32,027 nucleotides of DNA, from positions 1-32,027 of the forward strand of contig JAOTWP010000039.1 in NCBI GenBank assembly GCA_029862975.1, in the 5' to 3' direction. Source of the DNA: Acidobacteriota bacterium (lineage in GTDB: Bacteria; Acidobacteriota; Thermoanaerobaculia; Multivoradales; JAHEKO01). The position numbers and the translations under genes were made by a program. The notes beneath the pieces were generated by a model. The model was not told the origin of the DNA. It ran no database searches and saw only the letters and a program-made list of their open reading frames with translations. Below are positions 7,975 through 15,299 of this stretch, in pieces (within the stretch, counting starts at the first letter, position 1; each line of letters starts with the position of its first letter).

Positions 7975-9807
7975 TCAGAGGGCACCCTCCACGGCGCTCG
8001 AGCTCGCCGCCAGGGCGGGCTCGGCGGGCGGGATATCGACTTCGAGGGCTACCGTCGAATCGACCAGCGCCAGCTCGTCGCGCACCGATACCGACAACCG
8101 CTGGTGACCCGACCGCATCAGCAGGCGCACACCGCAGGCGGCGTTGCGCCCCAGGGCCACGAGCACCTCCGAGTTGAGGATGCGCACCGGGCACAGGTGC
8201 TTGTTGACCCTCGAGGTGCGCCCATCCTCGTCGCGGACGGCGATGTACATCGAGACCTGCCCGTCGTGGTACTGCTCGCCGGGGAGCAGCACCAGCCGTC
8301 CCAGAGGGATGCTGACCAGCAACGGCACCTCGTAGGTGCCGTCCTCCCGCGCCACGGTTTCGCGCACGTCGAGGGCGATGGCCAGGGGGTTGTCGGCGTC
8401 GTCGAGGACCAGCGCCGTCAGGGTCCTCTCGGCGAGGCGCTCGTCGTCGCTCTTGTCGCGAAAGAAGCGCCGATAGCGCAGCTTCCAGCCGTCTTGGGGT
8501 GAGCGCAGGCGCACGGTGATGCGCCGCGGTTCGCCGTCGCCGCGCAGCTGCGCCGCGTAACCCAGCGAGTAGAGATTGTCGAAGTCGTCGAGAACCCCCG
8601 TCAGCGCCGCGCCGAGGACCGAGGCGGAGAACGCCGTGCGGCCGCCGGTGCCCTCCGCCATGAGCTCCATGGAATCGTGGCGGCTGGCCTCCTCGAGGGA
8701 CGCGACGCGCGAGCTCCAGGTGCTTTGGGTTCGGACGTCGGCGCCGCGCACCGTCGACGGTGGCGCGATGCTCAGGGTGTAGAAGGTCACCGCTGCGGCG
8801 TTGGCGTCGGCCACCAGGTGTTGGAAGCCGTCGACGGCGGTGTAGCGATTCGACTCCATTCCCGCCGAGAAGTTCGGCGCTACCTCCGAGAGGATCTTCA
8901 CCTGGCTCTCCCAGGCCTCGAAGAGATCGTCACCGGGGCGCAGCGGCAGACCGTCGCTGGCGTAGAGCACCGCCTTGCGGCCGCTCACGCCGGCGAGGGT
9001 GTCGACCAGCCGCCCGAGGACGCCGATGCTGTTGTGGACCTGTTGCAGCCGCTGCTGGCTGTAGGCGCGGATCCGCGGTACCAGGGCCGTGGCTTCAGCC
9101 CGGACCCCCTCGCTGACCTCGTCCTGGCTGGCGTCGGCGTTGGCGCCGCGGGTGTGGAAGAGACCGCTCCCGGCCTCGACGTTGATGGCGGCGATGTCCC
9201 CGAGCAAGGCGCGCCGCTCGAGCTCGAATTGGGAGCCCTCTACGGTGCGCTTCTCGAGCTCCGCGAGGGCCGCGAAGACCTCGCGCGGGGAGGTGCTGAA
9301 ACCACGCTCGATCATCAGCTCGCGGTCATTGCTCACCACCATCACCCTGAGATCCGGACGCCACCGCTCGGTGAGGAACTCGCGTAGGCGCTCGAAGAGG
9401 CGGCCGCGGTTGGTCGGCGTGAGGTTGGTGTCGTCGATGAAGAGGATGAGGTTGAGGGGGCGCTCCGGATCCCGGGCGCGCGCCGGCGCCTCGGCGCCGG
9501 TCTCGCCGGGGAGGACCCCCGGAGCCTCTGCCGACCTACCGCTCTCGAGGGCGTAGAAGTTGCTCACCAGCACCGGCTCGCCGTCCTCGAGAACCTCGAA
9601 GTCCTCGGCCGTCAGACCGGTCACCGGCCGGCCCTCGGCGTCGGTGACCAGGGCCTCGACATTGACCACATGGACCTCGGTGCGATCGCGAAAGATCGCG
9701 GGTCCCGGTAAGGCGGGGGCCGCACCTTGAGCCGCACCTTGGGCCCAGACCCCGCCGGCGATCAACATCATCGAAGGCCAGCAAGTGAAGCGGTGCAGAG
9801 TGCTCAT
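7975..9807 (-). CDS. Secreted VWFA-related domain protein with degenerate MIDAS
   Basis: A 610-residue protein, first gene of the operon, with a GGGGGAG Shine-Dalgarno before the ATG at 9807. A signal peptide (about residues 1-22) is followed by the VWFA-related N-terminal strand region (VHVVNVEALVTDAEGRPVTGL, DFEVLEDGEP, about 43-80). The VWA domain runs about 115-410. The metal site is altered: where D-x-S-x-S is expected it has D125-D-T-N128 (LILFIDDTNLTP). This variant is seen in many VWFA-related acidobacterial proteins and may change or abolish metal binding. About 200 further residues at the C-terminus are beta-rich (YEVPLLVSIPLGRLVLLPGE, VSMYIAVRDEDGRTSRVN), with no family I can name. 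The operon pairs it with a TPR protein and an intact-MIDAS VWFA protein. Confidence 0.83.
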   Translation of the reverse strand: MSTLHRFTCWPSMMLIAGGVWAQGAAQGAAPALPGPAIFRDRTEVHVVNVEALVTDAEGRPVTGLTAEDFEVLEDGEPVLVSNFYALESGRSAEAPGVLPGETGAEAPARARDPERPLNLILFIDDTNLTPTNRGRLFERLREFLTERWRPDLRVMVVSNDRELMIERGFSTSPREVFAALAELEKRTVEGSQFELERRALLGDIAAINVEAGSGLFHTRGANADASQDEVSEGVRAEATALVPRIRAYSQQRLQQVHNSIGVLGRLVDTLAGVSGRKAVLYASDGLPLRPGDDLFEAWESQVKILSEVAPNFSAGMESNRYTAVDGFQHLVADANAAAVTFYTLSIAPPSTVRGADVRTQSTWSSRVASLEEASRHDSMELMAEGTGGRTAFSASVLGAALTGVLDDFDNLYSLGYAAQLRGDGEPRRITVRLRSPQDGWKLRYRRFFRDKSDDERLAERTLTALVLDDADNPLAIALDVRETVAREDGTYEVPLLVSIPLGRLVLLPGEQYHDGQVSMYIAVRDEDGRTSRVNKHLCPVRILNSEVLVALGRNAACGVRLLMRSGHQRLSVSVRDELALVDSTVALEVDIPPAEPALAASSSAVEGAL

Positions 9808-10120
9808 GGGATCTCCCCCGGGCCCGAAGCCAGTCTAGCAGCCGGCGACGGTCGCTACGAACGGCCGCTACGAGGAGTCGTCAGCGCTCGGAGCAGGCGG
9901 ATGGGTGAATGACGGCAGCCAGCGAGGGTCCTCGCGGCCAGACTCGAGCGACGGCTCGGCTGTTGGGCCTGAAAGCACGCTTGGGTCCATCAACCGGGCG
10001 CACGGACACCTAGCTCGCCGCAAGGGCAGACTGCCGGCGCTTCGAAGCTCAAGCGAGAGGGGCGGCCGCAACAGCTAGCGAGCGAGCCGCTCGAGACCGA
10101 GGCGCTTCTCCGGCCGTTCG
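9808..10120. other. Intergenic region without a supported gene
   Basis: About 310 bp lie between the VWFA operon start and the arm-like repeats. It should contain the operon promoter, since transcription leaves leftward from 9807, but I see no convincing -35/-10 pair. Small frames here (for example a 67-codon minus-strand frame at 9868-10071) are Arg/Pro/Ser-rich without a Shine-Dalgarno and are not supported. Confidence 0.4.
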
Positions 10121-10155
10121 CGGTCCACTCGAATTGGACCACCAGTGGACCACGA
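10121..10155. repeat. TGGACCA-type repeats beside the inner tRNA fragment (arm-like)
   Basis: GGTCCACTCGAATTGGACC (10122-10140) is an imperfect inverted repeat with TGGACC-type arms. It is followed by AGTGGACCAC at 10143-10152, the same motif found at 1941-1950 and 10374-10383. It lies about 34 bp to the left of the core at 10189, inside the 8.4-kb segment, so it sits where the second arm of an att site would be. The role is inferred. Confidence 0.5.
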
Positions 10156-10188
10156 GGGGTGAGTCCCCCCGACTCAACAGGCCCAAAC

Positions 10189-10383
10189 TGGCGGAGGGGG
10201 CGGGATTCGAACCCGCGGAGCCCGTGAAGGCTCGCTGGTTTTCAAGACCAGGGAGCTGCTACTGACGGCGACTGGTGACCACTGATGACAACGAAGAGAC
10301 GGGCCTTTTGGAGGGGCGCAGTCGTTGTCGTGAGTGGTGAGAGTGATGAGGAGTTGCGGTCCAGTGGACCAAGAGTGGACCAC
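10189..10383 (-). repeat. tRNA-Ser 3'-half fragment plus arm-like repeats (att-like site, inner copy)
   Basis: Positions 10189-10251 match the 3' 63 nt of the tRNA-Ser at 12592-12654 with no difference that I can see. The match ends exactly at the end of the anticodon stem (CCAG), after which the copy diverges from the tRNA but resembles the flank of the 1755 copy (both continue GGGAGC). The flank 10252-10383 ends in AGTGGACCA (10363-10371) and AGTGGACCAC (10374-10383), like 1931-1950. It cannot fold as a whole tRNA. It reads best as the attachment junction between two tandem insertions. Confidence 0.72.
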
Positions 10384-10401
10384 GACAGATAGACTGCCCT
10401 C

Positions 10402-12513
10402 TTGATCGGCAAGACACTCGCGCACTACCGGATCACCGCCTCTCTCGGCAAGGGCGGCATGGGCGAGGTGTATCTGGCAGAGGACACACGGCTCAAGCGC
10501 CAAGTCGCTCTCAAGCTGCTCCCGCCGGAAGTCATGGGTGATGCCGCCAGTCGAGACCGCTTCCAGCGCGAGGCCGAGGCGGTCGCCGCCCTCGATCACC
10601 CCAACATCGTTGCCATCCACAGCATCGAAGCGGCGCCCTTGGACGGCGGATCGGGCGAGCTGCAGTTCTTCACGATGCAGCTGGTGCGGGGCAAGACGCT
10701 GGACCAACTGATCCCGCCGACCGGGCTGGGGCTCGAGGCGTTTCTCGATCTGGCGATCCCGCTGACCGACGCGGTGGGCGCCGCGCATCACTGCGGCATC
10801 ACCCATCGCGATCTCAAGCCCAGCAACATCATGGTCGGCGAGGATGACCGTCTGCGGGTGCTCGATTTTGGTCTGGCCAAGCTGGCCGAACAGGAACCCC
10901 AGGAGGTCAGCGAGGCGGCTCCGACATTGGAGAGTCCACTGACCCGCACGGGGACCGTTCTCGGCACCGTCCCGTACATGTCGCCCGAGCAGGCCAAGGG
11001 GCTCCCGGTCGATCCGCGCTCGGATGTCTTCTCGCTCGGTTCCATCCTCTACGAGATGGCGGCGGGGAGCCGGCCATTCGCGGGCGACTCCGCGGCCGAC
11101 CTGATGTCGGCCATCCTGCGCGACACCCCGGCGCCGTTGTGCGACCGGCGAACCGAGCTTCCGGTTGACATCGATCGCATCCTCGCGCGGTGCCTCGCCA
11201 AGAACCGGGACGATCGTTACCTGACCGCCAAAGATCTTTGCCAGGACCTCGAAGGTGTACGGAAGGAGATGAACAACTCCGCGCGATCCGGTCGATCGAC
11301 GCCCAGCGGAGCGAGCAACCTGCCCCTCCCAGAGCGACCCTCGCTGGCGGTCCTGCCGTTCGTCAATCTGAGCGGAGACCCCGAGCAGGACTACTTCGCT
11401 GCAGGTCTCTGGACCGATATCAACGCCGACCTGGTGAAGATATCGGGTCTGTTCCTGATTTCCCAGACCTCGACCGGACTCTACAAGGACCGCTCGACGA
11501 CGCCCCGACAGGTCGGGTCCGAACTAGGAGTTCGTTATGTGCTCGAGGGCACGGTCCGTAAGGCCGGAAACCAGGTGCGCGTCACCGCTCGGCTAGTCGA
11601 TGCGCAGACGGGTGAGCCGCTCTGGGCCGAACGCTACGACAGCAAGCTCGACGATCTGTTTGAGTTGCAAGACGAGATCAACCAGAACATCGTGGAAGCG
11701 CTCGACGTCAAGCTCATCCACGGCGAGAGCCACCGGGTTCTCCAACGCTCCATGAAGGATCCGAAGGCCCGTGACACCTACTACCGGGCCCTGGCCGCGT
11801 TCTTCACGCTCAGGCGTGAAGATCTCGCCGCCGCACGGCTGCTGCTGGACGAGGTCGCCGGAATGGAACCGGAGGATCCGCACGCCCACATCTTCAGTGC
11901 GTTCAGCCACTACTTCGAGGCCATCCTGGACTACAGTGACAACCGCGAGGCCTCCTTGGAACTGGCCCTCGAGAGCGCCGATCGGGCCATCGCGCTGGAC
12001 GATCCGACCGGCTTCGCGCAGATGATCCGGGGCATGGTCCTGCTGCTGCGCAAGGATCACGACGGCTCCATGAGAGCCGCCGACAGAGCCGTGCTGGATC
12101 GACCGAACTGCCCTTGGGCGTACGCGTTGAAGGGCGCGATCTACAACTACGCCGGTAGGCCGGGAGAGGCGATCGAGCTTGCCAAACAGGCGATCCGTCA
12201 CACCCCCTTGACTCCGCCGGTGTTCCCCGCCGTGCTGGCTACCGCCCACTACCTTGCCGGGCAGCACGCAGAGGCCGCCGACGCGGCGCGAAGCACGATC
12301 GACATCGCGCCGGACACGCTCGAAGCTCACGTCGTGTTGGCTGCAGCGCTGGTCGCTTCGGGCGATGTAGGGGCTGCCGCGCCTGTGCTGAGCCAGATTC
12401 GCCGACTGAAGTCCGACTTCTCGCTCTCGAAGTTTGCCGAGAGTCAGCCCTACAAAGACCCTTCGGTGCTGACCGGTCTTCTCGACGATCTGAGCGCTGC
12501 CGGTCTCTCGTAG
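10402..12513 (+). CDS. Ser/Thr protein kinase with TolB-like domain and TPRs
   Basis: A 703-residue cytoplasmic protein. The kinase domain (about 9-270) has a complete catalytic set: G-loop GKGGMGEVY (16-24), K38 in VALKLL, H135-R-D137-L-K-x-x-N142, D155-F-G and the activation-segment end PYMSPEQAKG. After a linker, LAVLPFVNLSGDPEQDYFA (from about 314) begins the TolB/FlgO-like domain often found in bacterial kinase and adenylate-cyclase fusions. The rest (about 450-700) is TPR-like. No membrane segment is seen. The only start in frame is TTG at 10402, because an in-frame TAG lies at 10390-10392. No Shine-Dalgarno precedes it, so the mRNA may be leaderless. The start is only 18 bp from the last arm-like repeat. 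Targets are unknown. Confidence 0.88.
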   Translation: MIGKTLAHYRITASLGKGGMGEVYLAEDTRLKRQVALKLLPPEVMGDAASRDRFQREAEAVAALDHPNIVAIHSIEAAPLDGGSGELQFFTMQLVRGKTLDQLIPPTGLGLEAFLDLAIPLTDAVGAAHHCGITHRDLKPSNIMVGEDDRLRVLDFGLAKLAEQEPQEVSEAAPTLESPLTRTGTVLGTVPYMSPEQAKGLPVDPRSDVFSLGSILYEMAAGSRPFAGDSAADLMSAILRDTPAPLCDRRTELPVDIDRILARCLAKNRDDRYLTAKDLCQDLEGVRKEMNNSARSGRSTPSGASNLPLPERPSLAVLPFVNLSGDPEQDYFAAGLWTDINADLVKISGLFLISQTSTGLYKDRSTTPRQVGSELGVRYVLEGTVRKAGNQVRVTARLVDAQTGEPLWAERYDSKLDDLFELQDEINQNIVEALDVKLIHGESHRVLQRSMKDPKARDTYYRALAAFFTLRREDLAAARLLLDEVAGMEPEDPHAHIFSAFSHYFEAILDYSDNREASLELALESADRAIALDDPTGFAQMIRGMVLLLRKDHDGSMRAADRAVLDRPNCPWAYALKGAIYNYAGRPGEAIELAKQAIRHTPLTPPVFPAVLATAHYLAGQHAEAADAARSTIDIAPDTLEAHVVLAAALVASGDVGAAAPVLSQIRRLKSDFSLSKFAESQPYKDPSVLTGLLDDLSAAGLS

Positions 12514-12591
12514 AGGTAGATAGCGAAGCTGGCAATTGACGACGGACTCTTCGACTGGGGCGGGCGTCTCGTGAGCGAACCGGGTTCTAGT

Positions 12592-12681
12592 TGGCGGAGG
12601 GGGCGGGATTCGAACCCGCGGAGCCCGTGAAGGCTCGCTGGTTTTCAAGACCAGTGCTTTAAGCCGCTCAGCCACCCCTCC
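12592..12681 (-). tRNA. tRNA-Ser (anticodon UGA), CCA encoded
   Basis: On the minus strand the acceptor stem GGAGGGG (from 12681) pairs with CCCCTCC. A D-arm (GCTGAGCGGCTTAAAGC) follows. The anticodon arm is CTGGT-CTTGAAA-ACCAG with anticodon TGA. A long class II variable arm follows, then T-arm GCGGG-TTCGAAT-CCCGC, discriminator G and an encoded CCA (12592-12594). The length is 90 nt. All features fit a tRNA-Ser reading UCA. Its 3' 63 nt recur at 1755 and 10189, which marks it as an integration target that was restored to an intact gene. Confidence 0.95.
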
Positions 12682-12800
12682 GCGGGTCCAAGCATACGGG
12701 GTCGCGGGGGTGGCGGGTACGGCCTCGAGGGCTCGTGCCGCGTCTTGTCCGGATCACCGAATCATGTACGGTTGAGAAGACAGTGGGGAGGAATCGGGAG

Positions 12801-15203
12801 ATGGGAATGAGCGAGTTCGAGGCGCGGGCGAAAGAGGCCCTGGAGCTGGTGGGCAAGCTGAGGCAGTCGATCGCCGAGGTCGAGCCGGCGAGTGGGCACT
12901 TCGTGAAGTCCCTGAACAAGAGCGCTGGGACGCAGGAGAATCTGGGCTCGATCGGCCGCCTGAAGCTCTCGGGGTCGATCGGGGCGGCGGTCCACCTCAC
13001 GCGGGGGCTGGAGCCGCCTCTCGACCTGGAGGACATCCAGGGCGACCCGAGCGAGACGGGCGTGGCCTACGCCTCGGGGATCGTCGTCGGCAGTGCGAGC
13101 GCCGGCTTCGACACCCAGGTGGAGGGCGCGGGATGGAACGCCGGGGTCGACGCGGAGGCCGGCGGCGGGGTCACGCTGGCGGTGCACCGGCGGCATCGCC
13201 AGACGGACGGCGCCTTGGCGGCGCTGGTCGACCTGCTGCCGGCGATGGCCGGCAATCCCTTTACGCTCAGCCGTTTGCGCTCCATGGACGAGGGCGAGAC
13301 CTTGCAGTACGAGATGCAGGGGACCGCCGCGCTGTCGGCGACCGCGGGCTGGTCGTACGGCACGGTCCGCGCGCTTGCCGGGACGGCGCTCGACAGGCTC
13401 GAGGTCGGCGACCTCGGTGGCGTGAAGACCGAAGCGACGGCGGGACTGACCCTCGCCGCGGGGCTCAGCGGCCAGCTGAGCGTCCTCGTCACCCGGGCGG
13501 ACAAGCCGAGCTGGAGGCGAGTCTCGCTCCACAAGAAGAAGGGCCACTTCGTGGGCGCCGGTCTCGAGGTGAAGGCGAGCCTCGCGCTGACGCAGGAAGA
13601 CGAGTTCGTGGACGGAGTGCTGGGCCGCGCGCTCGCGCTGCCCGATCGGCTGGTGCGCGACGTGAGCGAGTTGAAGCAGAAGGTGAGCGCTCTGCAGTCC
13701 GAGCTGGCAGGGCTCGGGGAGGAGGCCAAGAGGGCCGTCGAAGAGGCTCTGGGCTCGACCCTCGAGGACGTCGGTCTCGACAAGCTCGAGCAGCTCGGGG
13801 GCAAGCTGTCCTCGCAGAGCGCCTTGGTCCAGCAGGCTCTCGCGCCGGTCCAGGGGATGATCGAGTCGCTGGCGGACCGGCTCGGCGCGGCGCAGCCGAA
13901 TCTCGCGAAGTTCGTCGACCACCAGCTGTCGGCCCTGAGCCAGCCGCTAGCGAGGGTGAGCGGCAAGCTCTTCGGCTGGCTCGAGGGGTACGACGCGCTG
14001 CGCGGGAAGGTCCGCGACCAGATGTTGAAACGGGCCGAGCAGGGGATGCAGGCCGAGCTCAGCCTCGGGGTGAATCGCAGCCGCACGAAGGAAGCGCTGG
14101 TCGTGCTCGACTTCGATCTCGACAACGAGCCCGCGGCCGACGCCTGCCTGAAAGCGATGAAGGGCAACTTCAATCCCGGCCTGCTGCGCGCCAACGGGCC
14201 CGGAGCCCACGGCGTCGAGCTGGTGAGCGGCGCGCTCAAGGACACCCTCCGGCGCAGCCGCAGCTTCAGCCTCCAGCTGAACCTCCTGGGCCTCGAGCTC
14301 GGCAAGACCGTGAAGAGCTGGGACGAGCTGACGGTCGAGACCGACCTCGGTGACGACTCGGTCTACATCGTCGGGCAGGCCGCCACCGAGCTGTACTCGA
14401 GCGTCGGCCGGCGCATCCAGGAGCTGTCCTTCGTCTTCGACCTCTACGGCGGGGCGCAGCGTCGAGACGACGACAAGCTGTATCTCGAGCCCGGCGCCGG
14501 CTTCAGCGCCACCATCCACCGCCGTAGCGAGTTCGCCAGGCTGAATCGGATTCGCAAGCTCGTGCCGAGCCACCTGAACGCGGCGCGGCAGCTCAAGCCG
14601 CTCGAAGCGGACGCGGCAGCGGCCCTCGAGCAGCGCCTGCTCGCCGAGGACGGCAGCTACAGCTTCACCCTCGACCTCTCCTTTCCGCCCGAGGCGCTGC
14701 GCCACGCCTTCCTGGTGGACCAGCCGCAGCTCAAGGACGCGGAGGTCAGGCAGCTCCTGTGGGGCAAGTTCAAGACGGCGCTGGAGATGTTCGACCTCAC
14801 GGTCCAGGACGGCCGCAAGCACCACCTGCTCTCGGCGCTGATCACCGACAAAGGGATCGCCCAGGTCCAGAGCACCCCGGACGCCTTCAAGAAGTTCCCC
14901 GCCCCGGTCGTCGACGGCGGGCGGCTGTCCGCCGGCCCCACCTTCGAGGTCTGGGGGTACGTGCGCAGCGGCTACGATTTCATCGAGGGCTGCGTCAAGG
15001 CGCGCCGGGCGCTCCTGTCCGACAAGCCGGCGAAGAAGGTCAACAAGGCGTTGCGCGACATGTCGCGCCGCGCCGCCAGCGCGCCGGGGACCTTCTCCAA
15101 TCGGATCGACGCGAAGTACCTGAGCCTGGCCCTCGTCGAAGGGCCCGTGCTGAGCTCCGTTACGATCACCCTCGCGCGGGGAGCCGTCTCGGTGACGCTC
15201 TAG
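12801..15203 (+). CDS. Large cytoplasmic protein of unknown family with central coiled coil
   Basis: An 800-residue protein I cannot assign. The ATG at 12801 has GGGGAGG 9 nt upstream; an ATG two codons later (12807) has GGGAG close before it and is an equal alternative. No signal peptide or membrane segment is seen. Residues about 1-275 are rich in Gly, Ala and Thr and look beta-rich (SGIVVGSASAGFDTQVEGAG, TAALSATAGWSYGTVRALAG). Residues about 280-390 are heptad-like and amphipathic (VSELKQKVSALQSELAGLG, LDKLEQLGGKLSSQSALVQQ). The C-terminal 400 residues mix strands and helices (ALVVLDFDLDN, YSFTLDLSFPPEALRHAFLV, SSVTITLARGAVSVTL). It starts 119 bp beyond the tRNA-Ser 5' end, on the side not disturbed by the insertions. 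No catalytic motif was found. Confidence 0.8.
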   Translation: MGMSEFEARAKEALELVGKLRQSIAEVEPASGHFVKSLNKSAGTQENLGSIGRLKLSGSIGAAVHLTRGLEPPLDLEDIQGDPSETGVAYASGIVVGSASAGFDTQVEGAGWNAGVDAEAGGGVTLAVHRRHRQTDGALAALVDLLPAMAGNPFTLSRLRSMDEGETLQYEMQGTAALSATAGWSYGTVRALAGTALDRLEVGDLGGVKTEATAGLTLAAGLSGQLSVLVTRADKPSWRRVSLHKKKGHFVGAGLEVKASLALTQEDEFVDGVLGRALALPDRLVRDVSELKQKVSALQSELAGLGEEAKRAVEEALGSTLEDVGLDKLEQLGGKLSSQSALVQQALAPVQGMIESLADRLGAAQPNLAKFVDHQLSALSQPLARVSGKLFGWLEGYDALRGKVRDQMLKRAEQGMQAELSLGVNRSRTKEALVVLDFDLDNEPAADACLKAMKGNFNPGLLRANGPGAHGVELVSGALKDTLRRSRSFSLQLNLLGLELGKTVKSWDELTVETDLGDDSVYIVGQAATELYSSVGRRIQELSFVFDLYGGAQRRDDDKLYLEPGAGFSATIHRRSEFARLNRIRKLVPSHLNAARQLKPLEADAAAALEQRLLAEDGSYSFTLDLSFPPEALRHAFLVDQPQLKDAEVRQLLWGKFKTALEMFDLTVQDGRKHHLLSALITDKGIAQVQSTPDAFKKFPAPVVDGGRLSAGPTFEVWGYVRSGYDFIEGCVKARRALLSDKPAKKVNKALRDMSRRAASAPGTFSNRIDAKYLSLALVEGPVLSSVTITLARGAVSVTL

Positions 15204-15299
15204 CCTGCCGCCATGAGGTCCATGAGGCCTCTCGGACACCCGCAAGCAAGACCGCTTGGCAGACCGGGTCTCCTGCGAATCGAGCGCGGCGACGAGGCG

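Larger units (their letters stand above)
1755..10251. mobile_element. Putative tRNA-Ser-integrated segment 2, no integrase seen
   Basis: The segment is bounded by two direct copies of the tRNA-Ser 3' core (1755-1817 and 10189-10251). TGGACCA-type motifs lie just inside both ends (1931-1950 and 10121-10155), where phage-type P and P' arms would be. It carries the VWFA-TPR-VWFA operon, a multi-pass membrane protein, a truncated DUF4097-like gene and a serine hydrolase. No recombinase, replication or conjugation gene is visible, so it is either a decayed element, a passenger island moved in trans, or DNA trapped between successive insertions. The boundaries are seen; the mobility is inferred. 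Confidence 0.4.
10189..12654. mobile_element. Putative tRNA-Ser-integrated segment 1 carrying a single kinase gene
   Basis: The segment is bounded on the left by the tRNA fragment at 10189-10251 and on the right by the same core inside the intact tRNA-Ser (12592-12654). Arm-like repeats follow the left core (to 10383). None was seen beside the right core. The only gene is the Ser/Thr kinase at 10402-12513, so about 86% of the segment is one coding sequence and no recombinase is present. It could be a minimal cassette moved in trans or the deletion product of a larger element. Mobility is inferred. Confidence 0.38.

Noticed and set aside
13133-14353. 406-codon plus-strand frame inside the 800-residue gene
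   Set aside because: Out-of-frame reading of the same DNA, dominated by Arg and Gly. The 12801 frame has a better start and balanced composition.
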